Assembly: GCF_014654785.1 (NCBI RefSeq)
Contig: NZ_BNBD01000001.1
Location: forward strand, 62,001 to 126,000
DNA: 64,000 bases
From: Streptomyces mashuensis
GTDB lineage: Bacteria > Actinomycetota > Actinomycetes > Streptomycetales > Streptomycetaceae
Direction: 5' to 3'
Every line of letters starts with the position of its first letter. Position 1 is the first letter of the stretch. The notes under the pieces were generated by a model, which did not search any database, was not told where the DNA came from, and saw only the letters and a program-made list of their open reading frames with translations. The position numbers and the translations under genes are program-made. Positions 6,893 through 16,754 of this stretch are shown one piece after another.

Positions 6893-9766
6893 ATGACCGA
6901 GACGACGAGCGGCTCCGCGCGAGGTTCCCGCTCCAAGGGGAACAAGGGCGCCAAGGGGCTGCGCATCGAGCGCATCCACACGACCCCCGGCGTGCACCCG
7001 TACGACGAGGTGGTCTGGGAGCGTCGTGACGTCGTCATGACCAACTGGCGCGACGGCTCGATCAACTTCGAGCAGCGCGGCGTGGAGTTCCCCGACTTCT
7101 GGTCGGTGAACGCGGTCAACATCGTCACGAGCAAGTACTTCCGTGGTGCCGTCGGCTCCCCCGAGCGCGAGTCCAGCCTCCGCCAGCTGATCGACCGCGT
7201 CGTGAAGACCTACCGCCGCGCCGGCGAGGAGCACGGCTACTTCGCCTCCCCGGCCGACGCCGAGATCTTCGAGCACGAGCTCACGTACGCCCTGCTCCAC
7301 CAGGTCTTCAGCTTCAACTCGCCGGTCTGGTTCAACGTCGGCACCAAGCAGCCCCAGCAGGTCTCCGCCTGCTTCATCCTCTCCGTCGACGACTCCATGG
7401 AGTCGATCCTCGACTGGTACAAGGAAGAGGGGATGATCTTCAAGGGCGGCTCCGGCGCCGGCCTGAACCTCTCCCGCATCCGCTCCTCCAAGGAGCTGCT
7501 CTCCTCCGGCGGCAACGCCTCCGGCCCCGTCTCCTTCATGCGCGGCGCCGACGCCTCCGCCGGCACCATCAAGTCCGGCGGCGCCACCCGCCGGGCCGCC
7601 AAGATGGTCGTCCTGGACGTCGACCACCCGGACATCGAGGCCTTCATCGACACCAAGGTGAAGGAGGAGGAGAAGATCCGCGCCCTGCGCGACGCGGGCT
7701 TCGACATGGACCTGGGCGGCGACGACATCACGTCCGTCCAGTACCAGAACGCCAACAACTCGGTCCGCGTGAACGACGAGTTCATGAAGGCCGTCGAGAC
7801 CGGCTCGAAGTTCGGCCTGCGCGGCCGCCTCAACGGCGAGGTCATCGAGGAGGTCGACGCCAAGGCGCTCTTCCGCAAGATGGCCGAGGCCGCCTGGGCC
7901 TGCGCCGACCCGGGCATCCAGTACGACGACACGATCAACCACTGGCACACCTCGCCGGAGACGGGCCGGATCACCGCGTCCAACCCGTGCAGCGAGTACA
8001 TGCACCTGGACAACTCCTCGTGCAACCTCGCCTCCCTCAACCTCATGAAGTTCCTCCGTGACGACGACCAGGGCAACCAGTCGTTCGACGCCGAGCGCTT
8101 CGCCAAGGTCGTCGAGCTGGTCATCACGGCGATGGACATCTCCATCTGCTTCGCCGACTTCCCGACCGAGAAGATCGGCGAGACCACCCGCGCCTTCCGC
8201 CAGCTGGGCATCGGCTACGCCAACCTCGGCGCCCTGCTGATGGCCACCGGCCACGCCTACGACAGCGACGGCGGCCGCGCGCTCGCCGGTGCCATCACCT
8301 CCCTGATGACCGGCACCTCGTACCGCCGCTCCGCCGAGCTGGCCGCGGTCGTCGGCCCGTACGACGGCTACGCCCGCAACGCCACGGCGCACAAGCGCGT
8401 CATGAAGCAGCACGCCGACGCCAACGACACCGCCCGGCGGATGGACGACCTGGACACCCCGGTGTGGGCCGCCGCCACCGAGGCCTGGCAGGACGTGCTG
8501 CGCCTCGGCGAGCAGAACGGCTTCCGCAACGCCCAGGCGTCCGTGCTGGCCCCGACCGGCACCATCGGCCTGATGATGGACTGCGACACCACGGGCGTCG
8601 AGCCGGACCTGGCGCTGGTGAAGTTCAAGAAGCTCGTCGGCGGCGGCTCGATGCAGATCGTGAACAACACCGTGCCGAAGGCGCTGAAGCGCCTGGGCTA
8701 CCAGCCCGAGCAGGTCGAGGCGATCGTCGCCCACATCGCCGAGCACGGCAACGTGATCGACGCCCCGGGCCTGAAGCAGGAGCACTACGAGGTCTTCGAC
8801 TGCGCCATGGGCGAGCGCGCGATCTCGGCCATGGGCCACGTGCGCATGATGGCCGCCGCGCAGCCGTTCCTCTCCGGCGCCATCTCCAAGACGGTCAACC
8901 TGCCCGAGTCGGCCACCGTCGAGGAGGTCGAGGAGGTCTACTTCGAGGGCTGGAAGATGGGCCTGAAGGCCCTCGCGATCTACCGCGACAACTGCAAGGT
9001 CGGCCAGCCGCTCTCCGCCAAGAAGAAGGAGGAGGAGAAGAAGGCCGAGACCGCGCCCGCCGCCCCGGAGAAGGTCGTCGAGTACCGTCCGGTCCGCAAG
9101 CGCCTGCCGAAGGGCCGTCCCGGCATCACCACCTCCTTCACGGTGGGCGGCGCCGAGGGCTACATGACCGCCAACTCCTACCCGGACGACGGTCTCGGCG
9201 AGGTCTTCCTGAAGATGTCCAAGCAGGGCTCGACCCTCGCGGGCATGATGGACGCCTTCTCCATCGCCGTCTCGGTCGGCCTGCAGTACGGCGTGCCGCT
9301 GGAGACGTACGTCTCGAAGTTCACCAACATGCGCTTCGAGCCGGCCGGCATGACGGACGACCCGGACGTGCGGATGGCGCAGTCGATCGTCGACTACATC
9401 TTCCGCCGCCTGGCGCTGGACTTCCTGCCGTTCGAGACCCGTTCGGCGCTCGGCATCCACTCCGCCGAGGAGCGTCAGCGCCACCTCGACACCGGTTCGT
9501 ACGAGCCGGCCGACGAGGAGGTCGACGTGGAGGGCCTGGCCCAGTCCGCCCCGCGGCAGGTCGAGGCGCCCAAGCCCGACGTCCCGGCCCAGCAGCCGGC
9601 CGCGGCCCCGGCGCCCAAGCAGGCCCACAACTCCACCGAGCTGGCGGAGATGCGCCTCGGCCTGAACGCCGACGCCCCGCTGTGCTTCTCCTGCGGCACG
9701 AAGATGCGCCGCGCGGGCAGCTGCTACCTGTGCGAGGGCTGCGGCTCGACGAGCGGTTGCAGCTGA
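6893..9766 (+). CDS. nrdJ: adenosylcobalamin-dependent class II ribonucleotide reductase NrdJ
   Basis: Reduces ribonucleotides to deoxyribonucleotides using adenosylcobalamin, working with or without oxygen. Seen: 957 aa; N-terminal substrate-site cysteine in SACFILSVDD; the conserved NPCSEYMHLDNSSCNL loop carrying the radical-site region; glycine-rich GGSGAGLNLSRIRS; a charged hinge (KKKEEEKK) before the C-terminal third; and a C-terminal Cys-rich tail (CFSCG...CYLCEGCG...C) serving as redox shuttle/zinc site. The ATG at 6893 has AAGGGAGG six bases upstream; an upstream in-frame GTG at 6857 lacks a Shine-Dalgarno. Probably cotranscribed with nrdR under the two NrdR boxes. No cobalamin riboswitch precedes it. 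Confidence 0.97.
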   Translation: MTETTSGSARGSRSKGNKGAKGLRIERIHTTPGVHPYDEVVWERRDVVMTNWRDGSINFEQRGVEFPDFWSVNAVNIVTSKYFRGAVGSPERESSLRQLIDRVVKTYRRAGEEHGYFASPADAEIFEHELTYALLHQVFSFNSPVWFNVGTKQPQQVSACFILSVDDSMESILDWYKEEGMIFKGGSGAGLNLSRIRSSKELLSSGGNASGPVSFMRGADASAGTIKSGGATRRAAKMVVLDVDHPDIEAFIDTKVKEEEKIRALRDAGFDMDLGGDDITSVQYQNANNSVRVNDEFMKAVETGSKFGLRGRLNGEVIEEVDAKALFRKMAEAAWACADPGIQYDDTINHWHTSPETGRITASNPCSEYMHLDNSSCNLASLNLMKFLRDDDQGNQSFDAERFAKVVELVITAMDISICFADFPTEKIGETTRAFRQLGIGYANLGALLMATGHAYDSDGGRALAGAITSLMTGTSYRRSAELAAVVGPYDGYARNATAHKRVMKQHADANDTARRMDDLDTPVWAAATEAWQDVLRLGEQNGFRNAQASVLAPTGTIGLMMDCDTTGVEPDLALVKFKKLVGGGSMQIVNNTVPKALKRLGYQPEQVEAIVAHIAEHGNVIDAPGLKQEHYEVFDCAMGERAISAMGHVRMMAAAQPFLSGAISKTVNLPESATVEEVEEVYFEGWKMGLKALAIYRDNCKVGQPLSAKKKEEEKKAETAPAAPEKVVEYRPVRKRLPKGRPGITTSFTVGGAEGYMTANSYPDDGLGEVFLKMSKQGSTLAGMMDAFSIAVSVGLQYGVPLETYVSKFTNMRFEPAGMTDDPDVRMAQSIVDYIFRRLALDFLPFETRSALGIHSAEERQRHLDTGSYEPADEEVDVEGLAQSAPRQVEAPKPDVPAQQPAAAPAPKQAHNSTELAEMRLGLNADAPLCFSCGTKMRRAGSCYLCEGCGSTSGCS

Positions 9767-9793
9767 TCAACTGATCGCTGTGTGAAGTGACGT

Positions 9794-9826
9794 GAGAGGG
9801 AGCCGGCTGTGTGCCGGCTCCCTCTC
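9794..9826 (+). terminator. terminator of the nrdR-nrdJ operon
   Basis: Perfect 14-bp stem (GAGAGGGAGCCGGC with its complement) and a five-base loop, 28 bases after the nrdJ stop. Confidence 0.88.
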
Positions 9827-9832
9827 GGCGTC

Positions 9833-9838
9833 TAAGGT
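9833..9838 (+). promoter_or_regulatory. candidate leaderless promoter -10 (TAAGGT) for the N-acetyltransferase gene
   Basis: TAAGGT ends six bases before the ATG at 9845 and no Shine-Dalgarno is present. Transcription would start at or next to the A of ATG. Confidence 0.5.
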
Positions 9839-9844
9839 GCGGGA

Positions 9845-10675
9845 ATGAGTACGTTTCTGTGGAGCGCCGACGAGCTGGACCTGGACGCCTACCTGGCGCG
9901 CATCGGGTACGAGGGGCCGGTGCGGCCGGACCTCGCGACGCTGCGGGCGGTGCACCGGGCCCATGTGGCGGCGATTCCCTTCGAGAACCTTGAAGTCATA
10001 CTCGGCAGACCGGTGCTGCTGGACCTGAAGTCGCTCCAGGACAAGATGGTGGCGCAGCGCCGGGGCGGCTACTGCTACGAGCAGAACTCCCTCCTCGCGG
10101 CGGCTCTGGAGCGCATCGGCTTCTCCGTCACGGGCCTCGGCGCCCGGGTGCGCATGCGGGCCGACCGGATGCGGCCGGTCACGCACATGGCGCTGCGGGT
10201 GGAGGCCGACGGGGAGGCGTGGCTGTGCGACGTCGGGTTCGGCGGCGAGGGGCTGGTGGAGCCGCTGCGCCTGGTGGACGGGGAGCAGGCCGTCCAGGGG
10301 GCCTGGACGTACGCCCTCGCCCATGAGGGCGACGGTGTGCACGTCCTGCGCACGCTGGGCCCCGAGGGCTGGACCGACGTGTACGCCTTCGGCCCCGAGC
10401 AGCGCTTCCCGGTCGACTACGGCCAGATGAACTACTACACCTCCACGCACCCCGACTCCCCGTTCGTCTCGCGGGTCATCGTGCAGCAGACGGGGCCGGA
10501 CGTACGGCGTGCGCTCGTGGGGCCGGTCCTCGTGGTCACGCGCCCCGACGGTCCGGCGGAACAACGTGTCGTGACGGAAGCCGAGTTGGCCGAGGCGCTG
10601 CGGAGCGAGTTCGGGATCGGACTGGGACCGGAGGACGAGGAGACCCTCGCACGGGTGTACCGCTCGCGTACGTGA
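9845..10675 (+). CDS. nat: arylamine N-acetyltransferase
   Basis: Transfers acetyl from acetyl-CoA to arylamines, hydrazines or similar amines in the cytoplasm. Seen: the full Cys-His-Asp triad: Cys77 in RRGGYCYEQN, His114 in PVTHMALRV and Asp129 in LCDVGFGG. The N-terminal PFENLEV segment is also typical. 276 aa matches bacterial NATs. The start follows a strong terminator by about twenty bases and a TAnnnT hexamer by six, suggesting its own leaderless promoter. In some actinomycetes NAT homologues act in secondary metabolism (amide synthases), but nothing nearby suggests a biosynthetic cluster here. Confidence 0.95.
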   Translation: MSTFLWSADELDLDAYLARIGYEGPVRPDLATLRAVHRAHVAAIPFENLEVILGRPVLLDLKSLQDKMVAQRRGGYCYEQNSLLAAALERIGFSVTGLGARVRMRADRMRPVTHMALRVEADGEAWLCDVGFGGEGLVEPLRLVDGEQAVQGAWTYALAHEGDGVHVLRTLGPEGWTDVYAFGPEQRFPVDYGQMNYYTSTHPDSPFVSRVIVQQTGPDVRRALVGPVLVVTRPDGPAEQRVVTEAELAEALRSEFGIGLGPEDEETLARVYRSRT

Positions 10676-10696
10676 CCCGCGCCACTGCCGGGGCCG

Positions 10697-10702
10697 TACG
10701 AT
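10697..10702 (+). promoter_or_regulatory. candidate leaderless promoter -10 (TACGAT) for the DUF4937 gene
   Basis: TACGAT ends exactly six bases before the GTG at 10709; no Shine-Dalgarno. Same arrangement as at 9833-9838. Confidence 0.45.
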
Positions 10703-10708
10703 GGGTCG

Positions 10709-11314
10709 GTGCTGGTCAAGTGGATTCGCTGCACCGTGGTGGACCGCCGTGGGTTCGAGCGCGGGCAGCGGAAGTGGGCGGGACTGCTCGGCGAGCCCGG
10801 ATTCCGCGGGCAGGGCGGCGGCTGGAGCCGTGCCCGGCCCGACGTGGTGCACCTCTTCGGCTTCTGGGAGAGCCGGGCGTTCTACGACTCGTTCATGGCG
10901 CGCTCGCACGACAGGCTGGCGGTCTCGCAGGCCGGCACGTTCAAGAACGCCCAGGTCCGCCTGTTCGAGCACCGCTTCGACGTCAAGGTCGGTTTCCAGC
11001 CGCAGTTCGCGGACGCGGACGTGGTGAGGTTCGCCCACTGCCGCGTCCGCGAGGACCGGGTGGAGCACTTCGCGCTCATGCAGGAGAAGGTGTGGAACCC
11101 GGCCATGGCCGGGTCCCCGGGCATGCTGCGCGGCGTGTTCGGCGAGGCGCCGGGCCAGGAGTTCCTGGTGCTGTCGATGTGGAACTCCGTGGCCGAGCAC
11201 GGCAAGTACCGCACCGACCGCGTGGAGCGGCTCGCCCTGCGCGCGCAGACGGAGGCGGACGTCGCCGCGATCACGGGTGACGTGGTGGAGATAGAGCAGG
11301 CGTGGACGGTGTGA
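10709..11314 (+). CDS. DUF4937 (YdbC-like) protein
   Basis: Uncharacterised protein of 201 aa. Seen: two related halves with a dimeric alpha/beta-barrel look: the first with VKWIRCTV...WAGLLGEPGFRGQGGGW...VVHLFGFWESRAFYDSFM, the second with VVRFAHCRVR...FALMQEKVWNPAMAGSPGML...EFLVLSMWNS. The repeated 'GF/MW.S...Y' pattern resembles DUF4937/antibiotic-biosynthesis-monooxygenase-like folds, which is inference. No catalytic residues are evident. The GTG start is six bases after a TAnnnT hexamer. It lies 33 bases after the NAT gene on the same strand. Confidence 0.75.
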   Translation: MLVKWIRCTVVDRRGFERGQRKWAGLLGEPGFRGQGGGWSRARPDVVHLFGFWESRAFYDSFMARSHDRLAVSQAGTFKNAQVRLFEHRFDVKVGFQPQFADADVVRFAHCRVREDRVEHFALMQEKVWNPAMAGSPGMLRGVFGEAPGQEFLVLSMWNSVAEHGKYRTDRVERLALRAQTEADVAAITGDVVEIEQAWTV

Positions 11315-11362
11315 CCGGCGTGGGCCGGTGACGGGCTGTCAGGTGTATCCGGTGATGGGCTG

Positions 11363-12019
11363 TCAGGTGTAGACGCCCGCGCGGGCCGCTGCGAGGGCCG
11401 CGTCGGCGGCCCGGTCCGCGAGGGTGCCGTCGATGGGCTCCCGGGTGACGAACAGCCGGAAGAACAGGGGCGCGGAGACTGCGCGGGCCACTTCGCCGGC
11501 GTCCGTGCCCTCGGGCACTTCGCCGCGTTCGACGGCGCGCGCGACGAGGGGTGCGCAGCGCGCGAAGCGCTCGCCGTAGAAGCCGCGCAACCCCTCGGCC
11601 GCCCGCTCCGACTGGAACGCCGCGGCGATGAACGCGGTGGGGACGGCGGCCTTCGCGGCATCGCCGAAATTGTCGACGATCTCGTGGGCGAGGGCCCGGA
11701 GGTCGTTCCGGAGCGAGCCGGTGTCGGGCGGCGTCCAGGTGTCCTCGCCGGCCAGGTCGAGGGCGTCGGCGAGGAGGCCTTCGACGCCGCCCCAGCGCCG
11801 GTAGAGCGTCGTCTTGTGGACGCCGGAGTGCTCGGCGACGTACTCGACGGTGAGGCCCGGGTAGCCGTGTTCGACGAGGCCGGTGAGCACCGCGTCGCGG
11901 ACGGCGGCCCTGGTCCGGGCGGTACGGCCGCCGGGCCGGACGGTTCCGGGGGTGGCCGGGGGAGTCTTCTGCTCGGACAACTGCAACTCCTGTTGCGTTA
12001 GGTCGGCGGGGTGTGCCAT
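11363..12019 (-). CDS. TetR-family repressor divergent from an ABC-F gene
   Basis: Ligand-responsive repressor. Seen: N-terminal HTH at about residues 33-80 (RAAVRDAVLTGLVEHGYPGLTVEYVAEHSGVHKTTLYRRWGG split over helices 1-3) and a C-terminal all-helical effector domain of the TetR_C type (SLRNDLRALAHEIV...FYGERF). 218 aa. A near-perfect 22-bp inverted repeat begins nine bases upstream of the ATG, and a further half-site lies within codons 7-10. The divergent neighbour is an ABC-F protein, so the repressor probably controls itself and that gene, perhaps in response to a ribosome-targeting drug. Confidence 0.9.
   Translation of the reverse strand: MAHPADLTQQELQLSEQKTPPATPGTVRPGGRTARTRAAVRDAVLTGLVEHGYPGLTVEYVAEHSGVHKTTLYRRWGGVEGLLADALDLAGEDTWTPPDTGSLRNDLRALAHEIVDNFGDAAKAAVPTAFIAAAFQSERAAEGLRGFYGERFARCAPLVARAVERGEVPEGTDAGEVARAVSAPLFFRLFVTREPIDGTLADRAADAALAAARAGVYT
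11991..12000. promoter_or_regulatory. extra operator half-site inside the tetR coding region
   Basis: TGTTGCGTTA reproduces one arm of the 12028-12049 operator read on the same strand as that operator's complement. It lies within the first codons of the tetR gene. Confidence 0.4.
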
Positions 12020-12027
12020 GCTGAGCG

Positions 12028-12049
12028 TAACGCAACATCGGTAGCGTTA
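12028..12049. promoter_or_regulatory. TetR operator between tetR and the ABC-F gene
   Basis: Arms TAACGCAAC and GTAGCGTTA are complementary at eight of nine positions around ATCG. The site begins nine bases from the tetR start and ends 21 bases before the ABC-F ATG, so a bound repressor would cover both promoters. Confidence 0.8.
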
Positions 12050-12070
12050 GTTCTATCGGGGGGTTCACTC

Positions 12071-13741
<1,671 letters not shown>

Positions 13742-13750
13742 GGTGGCGCC

Positions 13751-14410
13751 ATGGCACGGCCCCGGCGCATCGTTCTCCTCCGGCACGGAGAGTCCGAAGG
13801 CAACGTGGACGACACCGTCTACGAGCGGGAACCGGACCACGCCCTCGCCCTGACCGACCTCGGACGCAAGCAGGCCGAGCAGGCCGGCGTCCGGCTCAGG
13901 GAGCTCTTCGGCGACGAGCAGGTCTCCGTCTACGTGTCCCCCTACCGCCGCGCCCACCAGACGTTCCACGCCCTGGGCCTCGACCCGCGCCGGGTCCGGG
14001 TCCGCGAGGAGCCCCGGCTCCGCGAGCAGGACTGGGGCAACTGGCAGGACCGCGAGGACGTCCGCCGCCAGAAGGCCTACCGGGACGCCTACGGCCACTT
14101 CTTCTACCGCTTCGCCCAGGGTGAGTCCGGAGCCGACGTCTACGACCGCGTGGGCGCGTTCCTGGAGAGCCTGTGGCGCAGCTTCGACGACCCGGACCAC
14201 CCGCCGAACGTCCTGCTGGTCACCCACGGCCTGACCATGCGGCTCTTCTGCATGCGCTGGCTCCACTGGACGGTCGCGGAATTCGAGTGCCTGTCCAACC
14301 CGGGCAACGCCGAGTCACGGATGCTCGTGCTGGGCCCCGACGGCCGCTACCACCTCGACCGGCCGTTCGAACGCTGGTGCACCCCGGAGTCGTACGGGTT
14401 CAGCGGTTAG
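13751..14410 (+). CDS. histidine phosphatase (phosphoglycerate-mutase-like)
   Basis: Member of the histidine phosphatase superfamily. Seen: N-terminal catalytic RHG motif (Arg11-His12-Gly13, LLRHGESEGN); second catalytic His in LLVTHGLTMRLF; the YVSPYRRAHQTF segment that supplies an active-site Arg; REQDWGNWQ. 219 aa. The usual cofactor-dependent mutase signatures are absent, so a phosphatase of unknown substrate is more likely than glycolytic phosphoglycerate mutase. Placed between the ABC-F and ADP-ribosylglycohydrolase genes on one strand, each with its own possible promoter hexamer. Confidence 0.88.
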   Translation: MARPRRIVLLRHGESEGNVDDTVYEREPDHALALTDLGRKQAEQAGVRLRELFGDEQVSVYVSPYRRAHQTFHALGLDPRRVRVREEPRLREQDWGNWQDREDVRRQKAYRDAYGHFFYRFAQGESGADVYDRVGAFLESLWRSFDDPDHPPNVLLVTHGLTMRLFCMRWLHWTVAEFECLSNPGNAESRMLVLGPDGRYHLDRPFERWCTPESYGFSG

Positions 14411-14413
14411 AGT
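14408..14413 (+). promoter_or_regulatory. candidate -10 (TAGAGT) for the ADP-ribosylglycohydrolase gene
   Basis: TAGAGT ends eight bases before the ATG at 14422 and overlaps the TAG stop of the upstream gene; no Shine-Dalgarno. Confidence 0.38.
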
Positions 14414-14421
14414 TCGCTGCG

Positions 14422-15318
14422 ATGACCGCTGACCGATTCCACCGAGCCCTGGCGAGTCTGCGAGGGCTGGCCGTGGGTGACGCCCTCGGCTCCCAGTTCT
14501 TCGTCCCCGCCCACTACCCGCTCCTCCGGCGCCGTGAGCTGCCGCCCGCGCCGTGGTCCTGGACCGACGACACGGAGATGGCCTGCTCGGTCCTGGCCGT
14601 CCTCGCGGCGCACGGGCGCGTCGACCAGGACGCCCTCGCGGCGTCCTTCGCCGCCCATCACGACGTCGACCGCGGCTACGGTTCCGCGGTCAACCGCATG
14701 CTGCGCCTGATCCGGGAGGGCGGCGACTGGCGGGAGCTGGCCTCCGCGCTGTTCAACGGGCAGGGGTCCTGGGGCAACGGTGCCGCCATGCGGATCGCCC
14801 CGCTCGGCGCCTGGTACGCGGACGACCCGGAGCAGGCCACCCACCAGGCCGAGATCTCCGCGTACACCACGCACCAGCACCGCGAGGCCGTCGCCGGGGC
14901 CATGGCCGTGGCCGCGGCCGCCGCACTCGTCGCGGGGCACGGCGGCCCGGTCGCACCGGAGGCGCTGCTGGACGGCGTGGTCGCGCTCGTGCCGCGCAGC
15001 GCGGTGCAGGCCGGGCTGCGCCGGGCCCGCGACATGCTGGACTACGCCGACGCGACGACCGTTGCCGCCGTGCTGGGCTGCGGACGGCGCACCAGCGCCC
15101 ATGACACGGTGCCCTTCGCGCTGTGGGCCGCCGCCCGCCATCTCGGCGACTTCGAGGCGGTGTTCTGGACCACCGCGCAGGCCGGTGGTGACGTGGACAC
15201 CACGTCCGCGATCGCCTGCGGTGTGGTGGCCGCGGCGGAACGAGGGGCTCCGCCCGCGGAGTGGCTGGACCGCACCGAGCCGCTCCCCGGCTGGCTGCCG
15301 GCGTCCGCCACGGGCTGA
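14422..15318 (+). CDS. ADP-ribosylglycohydrolase (DraG/ARH family)
   Basis: Removes ADP-ribose from modified proteins or small molecules using a binuclear Mg2+ site. Seen: N-terminal [12 protein letters not shown]; metal ligands in WTDDTEMA; a central [15 protein letters not shown]; and the C-terminal [15 protein letters not shown], the second metal motif. All conserved acidic residues are present, so it should be active. 298 aa, all-helical family. Start chosen at the ATG before the conserved N-terminus; the gene begins 11 bases after the phosphatase stop. The partner ADP-ribosyltransferase is not in the window. Confidence 0.92.
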   Translation: MTADRFHRALASLRGLAVGDALGSQFFVPAHYPLLRRRELPPAPWSWTDDTEMACSVLAVLAAHGRVDQDALAASFAAHHDVDRGYGSAVNRMLRLIREGGDWRELASALFNGQGSWGNGAAMRIAPLGAWYADDPEQATHQAEISAYTTHQHREAVAGAMAVAAAAALVAGHGGPVAPEALLDGVVALVPRSAVQAGLRRARDMLDYADATTVAAVLGCGRRTSAHDTVPFALWAAARHLGDFEAVFWTTAQAGGDVDTTSAIACGVVAAAERGAPPAEWLDRTEPLPGWLPASATG

Positions 15319-15380
15319 GCGCCGACTGCGGGGGCCGGGGTGGGACAGCGGGGCGCCAGGGGCGTACCCTTACTGGCGCC

Positions 15381-16082
15381 ATGCCCTACCAACCGCCTAC
15401 CCACAGCGTCGAGCGCTCGATCCGCGCGACGACCGGAGCGAAGATCGTCGCCGGTGTGGACGAGGTCGGCCGGGGCGCCTGGGCCGGCCCGGTCACCGTG
15501 TGCGCGGCCGTCACCGGCCTGCGTCGCCCGCCGGACGGTCTCACCGACTCCAAGATGCTGACCCCCAAGCGCCGTACCGAGCTCGCCACGGTGCTGGAGG
15601 GCTGGGTCACGGCCTACGCGCTCGGTGAGGCGTCCCCCGGCGAGATCGACGAGCTGGGCATGACCGCCGCACTGCGGCTGGCCGCCACCCGGGCCCTGGA
15701 CGGGCTGCCGGTGCGGCCCGACGCGGTGATCCTGGACGGCAAACACGACTACCTGGGCGAGCCCTGGAGGGTGCGCACGGTCGTCAAGGGCGATCTCTCG
15801 TGCGTGGCGGTCGCCGCCGCCTCGGTGATCGCCAAGGTCCGGCGCGACGCGCTGATGGCCGAACTGGGCGCCGACCACGCCCCGTTCGGTTTCTGCGACA
15901 ACGCCGGATACCCCTCGCCGGTGCACCGGGCGGCCCTGGAAGAGCTGGGCCCCACTCCGCATCACCGGCTGTCCTGGGCCTACCTGGATGCCCTCCCCAG
16001 GTGGCAGCATCTCAAGCGGGTGCGTGTCACCCAGGACGCCATGGCGTTGGAGGCCGGTGGCCAACTCGGCTTCGACTTCTGA
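15381..16082 (+). CDS. rnhB: ribonuclease HII
   Basis: Cleaves the RNA strand of RNA-DNA hybrids and single ribonucleotides in DNA. Seen: [11 protein letters not shown] near the N-terminus (Asp27 and Glu28, first catalytic acids); [22 protein letters not shown] (third acid); [10 protein letters not shown] (fourth acid). 233 aa, full length. The ATG at 15381 is the first start consistent with family length. A TACCCT hexamer at 15365-15370 lies ten bases upstream. Precedes a cluster of other DNA-metabolism-like genes. Confidence 0.96.
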   Translation: MPYQPPTHSVERSIRATTGAKIVAGVDEVGRGAWAGPVTVCAAVTGLRRPPDGLTDSKMLTPKRRTELATVLEGWVTAYALGEASPGEIDELGMTAALRLAATRALDGLPVRPDAVILDGKHDYLGEPWRVRTVVKGDLSCVAVAAASVIAKVRRDALMAELGADHAPFGFCDNAGYPSPVHRAALEELGPTPHHRLSWAYLDALPRWQHLKRVRVTQDAMALEAGGQLGFDF

Positions 16083-16142
16083 ACGCCCCTCGAACGCCAC
16101 CCGCCGACACACGTCGAACCGGCGTTTGATAAACATCGACTC

Positions 16143-16745
16143 ATGCCTCTCATCCCCGAGGAGCCTCCGATTCACGAGAGTGTCCCGGGTCCCCGCGCAG
16201 GTGCGGCCACCGGCCGGACCGCGCCGACCCCCCGTCCTGTTCCTGGCCCCGGCCCCCGCCCGGCCCCGCCGAAGCCCGGCGCCACCGGTTCCCGTCGCCC
16301 CCCGGTCCCGGGTCCGCCCCGGCCGGCTGCGCGGGACGCCGCCGCGGACGCCCCCGCCGGCACGCAGATCCAGCTGATCCCCGCCCCGGCGGAGGGCGCC
16401 CTGGACGCGGCCGACGAGGCCGTCGACCTGCTGCTCGACAGCGGCCGCGCGCCCGGCGAGGTCCTGGTGCTGACCACCGGCGACCCGCACCCCTGGGCGG
16501 CCCACGAGCTGTCCTTCGGTGAGGCGTCCTACTGGGCGCAGCACGACGCCCGCGACGACGTCTTCTACGCGGCCGCCGACGCGGAGCGACTCGCTCCGCG
16601 CCCCGTGGTGGTCGTCGCCGTCAACGGCGGCACGGACGCCGCGGTGGCGCAGGCCCTGCCCGCCGCCATGGCCCGGGCCGGTGCGCTGCTGATCGTCTGT
16701 GGCGACCCGCAGCGCGTCAACGCCCTTCTGACGGCGGGCGTCTGA
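16143..16745 (+). CDS. unknown protein with proline-rich N-terminus and helicase-C-terminus-like domain
   Basis: I do not know a function. 200 aa. Residues 1-70 are Pro/Ala/Arg-rich and probably disordered. The C-terminal 125 residues look folded: LTTGDPHPW, a SYW.QHDA.DDVF segment, then RPVVVVAVNGG and ALLIVCGDPQRVNALL. The last two segments resemble the UvrD/PcrA-type C-terminal helicase domain, where '.GLE.pVVVLA' precedes 'RAR..LIVVGDP'. The N-terminal ATPase half of such a helicase is missing. This resemblance is pattern-level inference. Lies 60 bases after rnhB, convergent with the RadC-like gene. Confidence 0.6.
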   Translation: MPLIPEEPPIHESVPGPRAGAATGRTAPTPRPVPGPGPRPAPPKPGATGSRRPPVPGPPRPAARDAAADAPAGTQIQLIPAPAEGALDAADEAVDLLLDSGRAPGEVLVLTTGDPHPWAAHELSFGEASYWAQHDARDDVFYAAADAERLAPRPVVVVAVNGGTDAAVAQALPAAMARAGALLIVCGDPQRVNALLTAGV

Positions 16746-16754
16746 CGGACCGGC

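Noticed and set aside
6077..9628. Long open frame (over 1100 codons) antisense to nrdJ
   Set aside because: Composition is Val/Gly/Leu/Asp/Arg-rich without any domain; a typical by-product of high G+C third positions opposite a real gene. The same applies to long frames opposite dinG, hrdB, parE, recQ and tetR/ABC-F.
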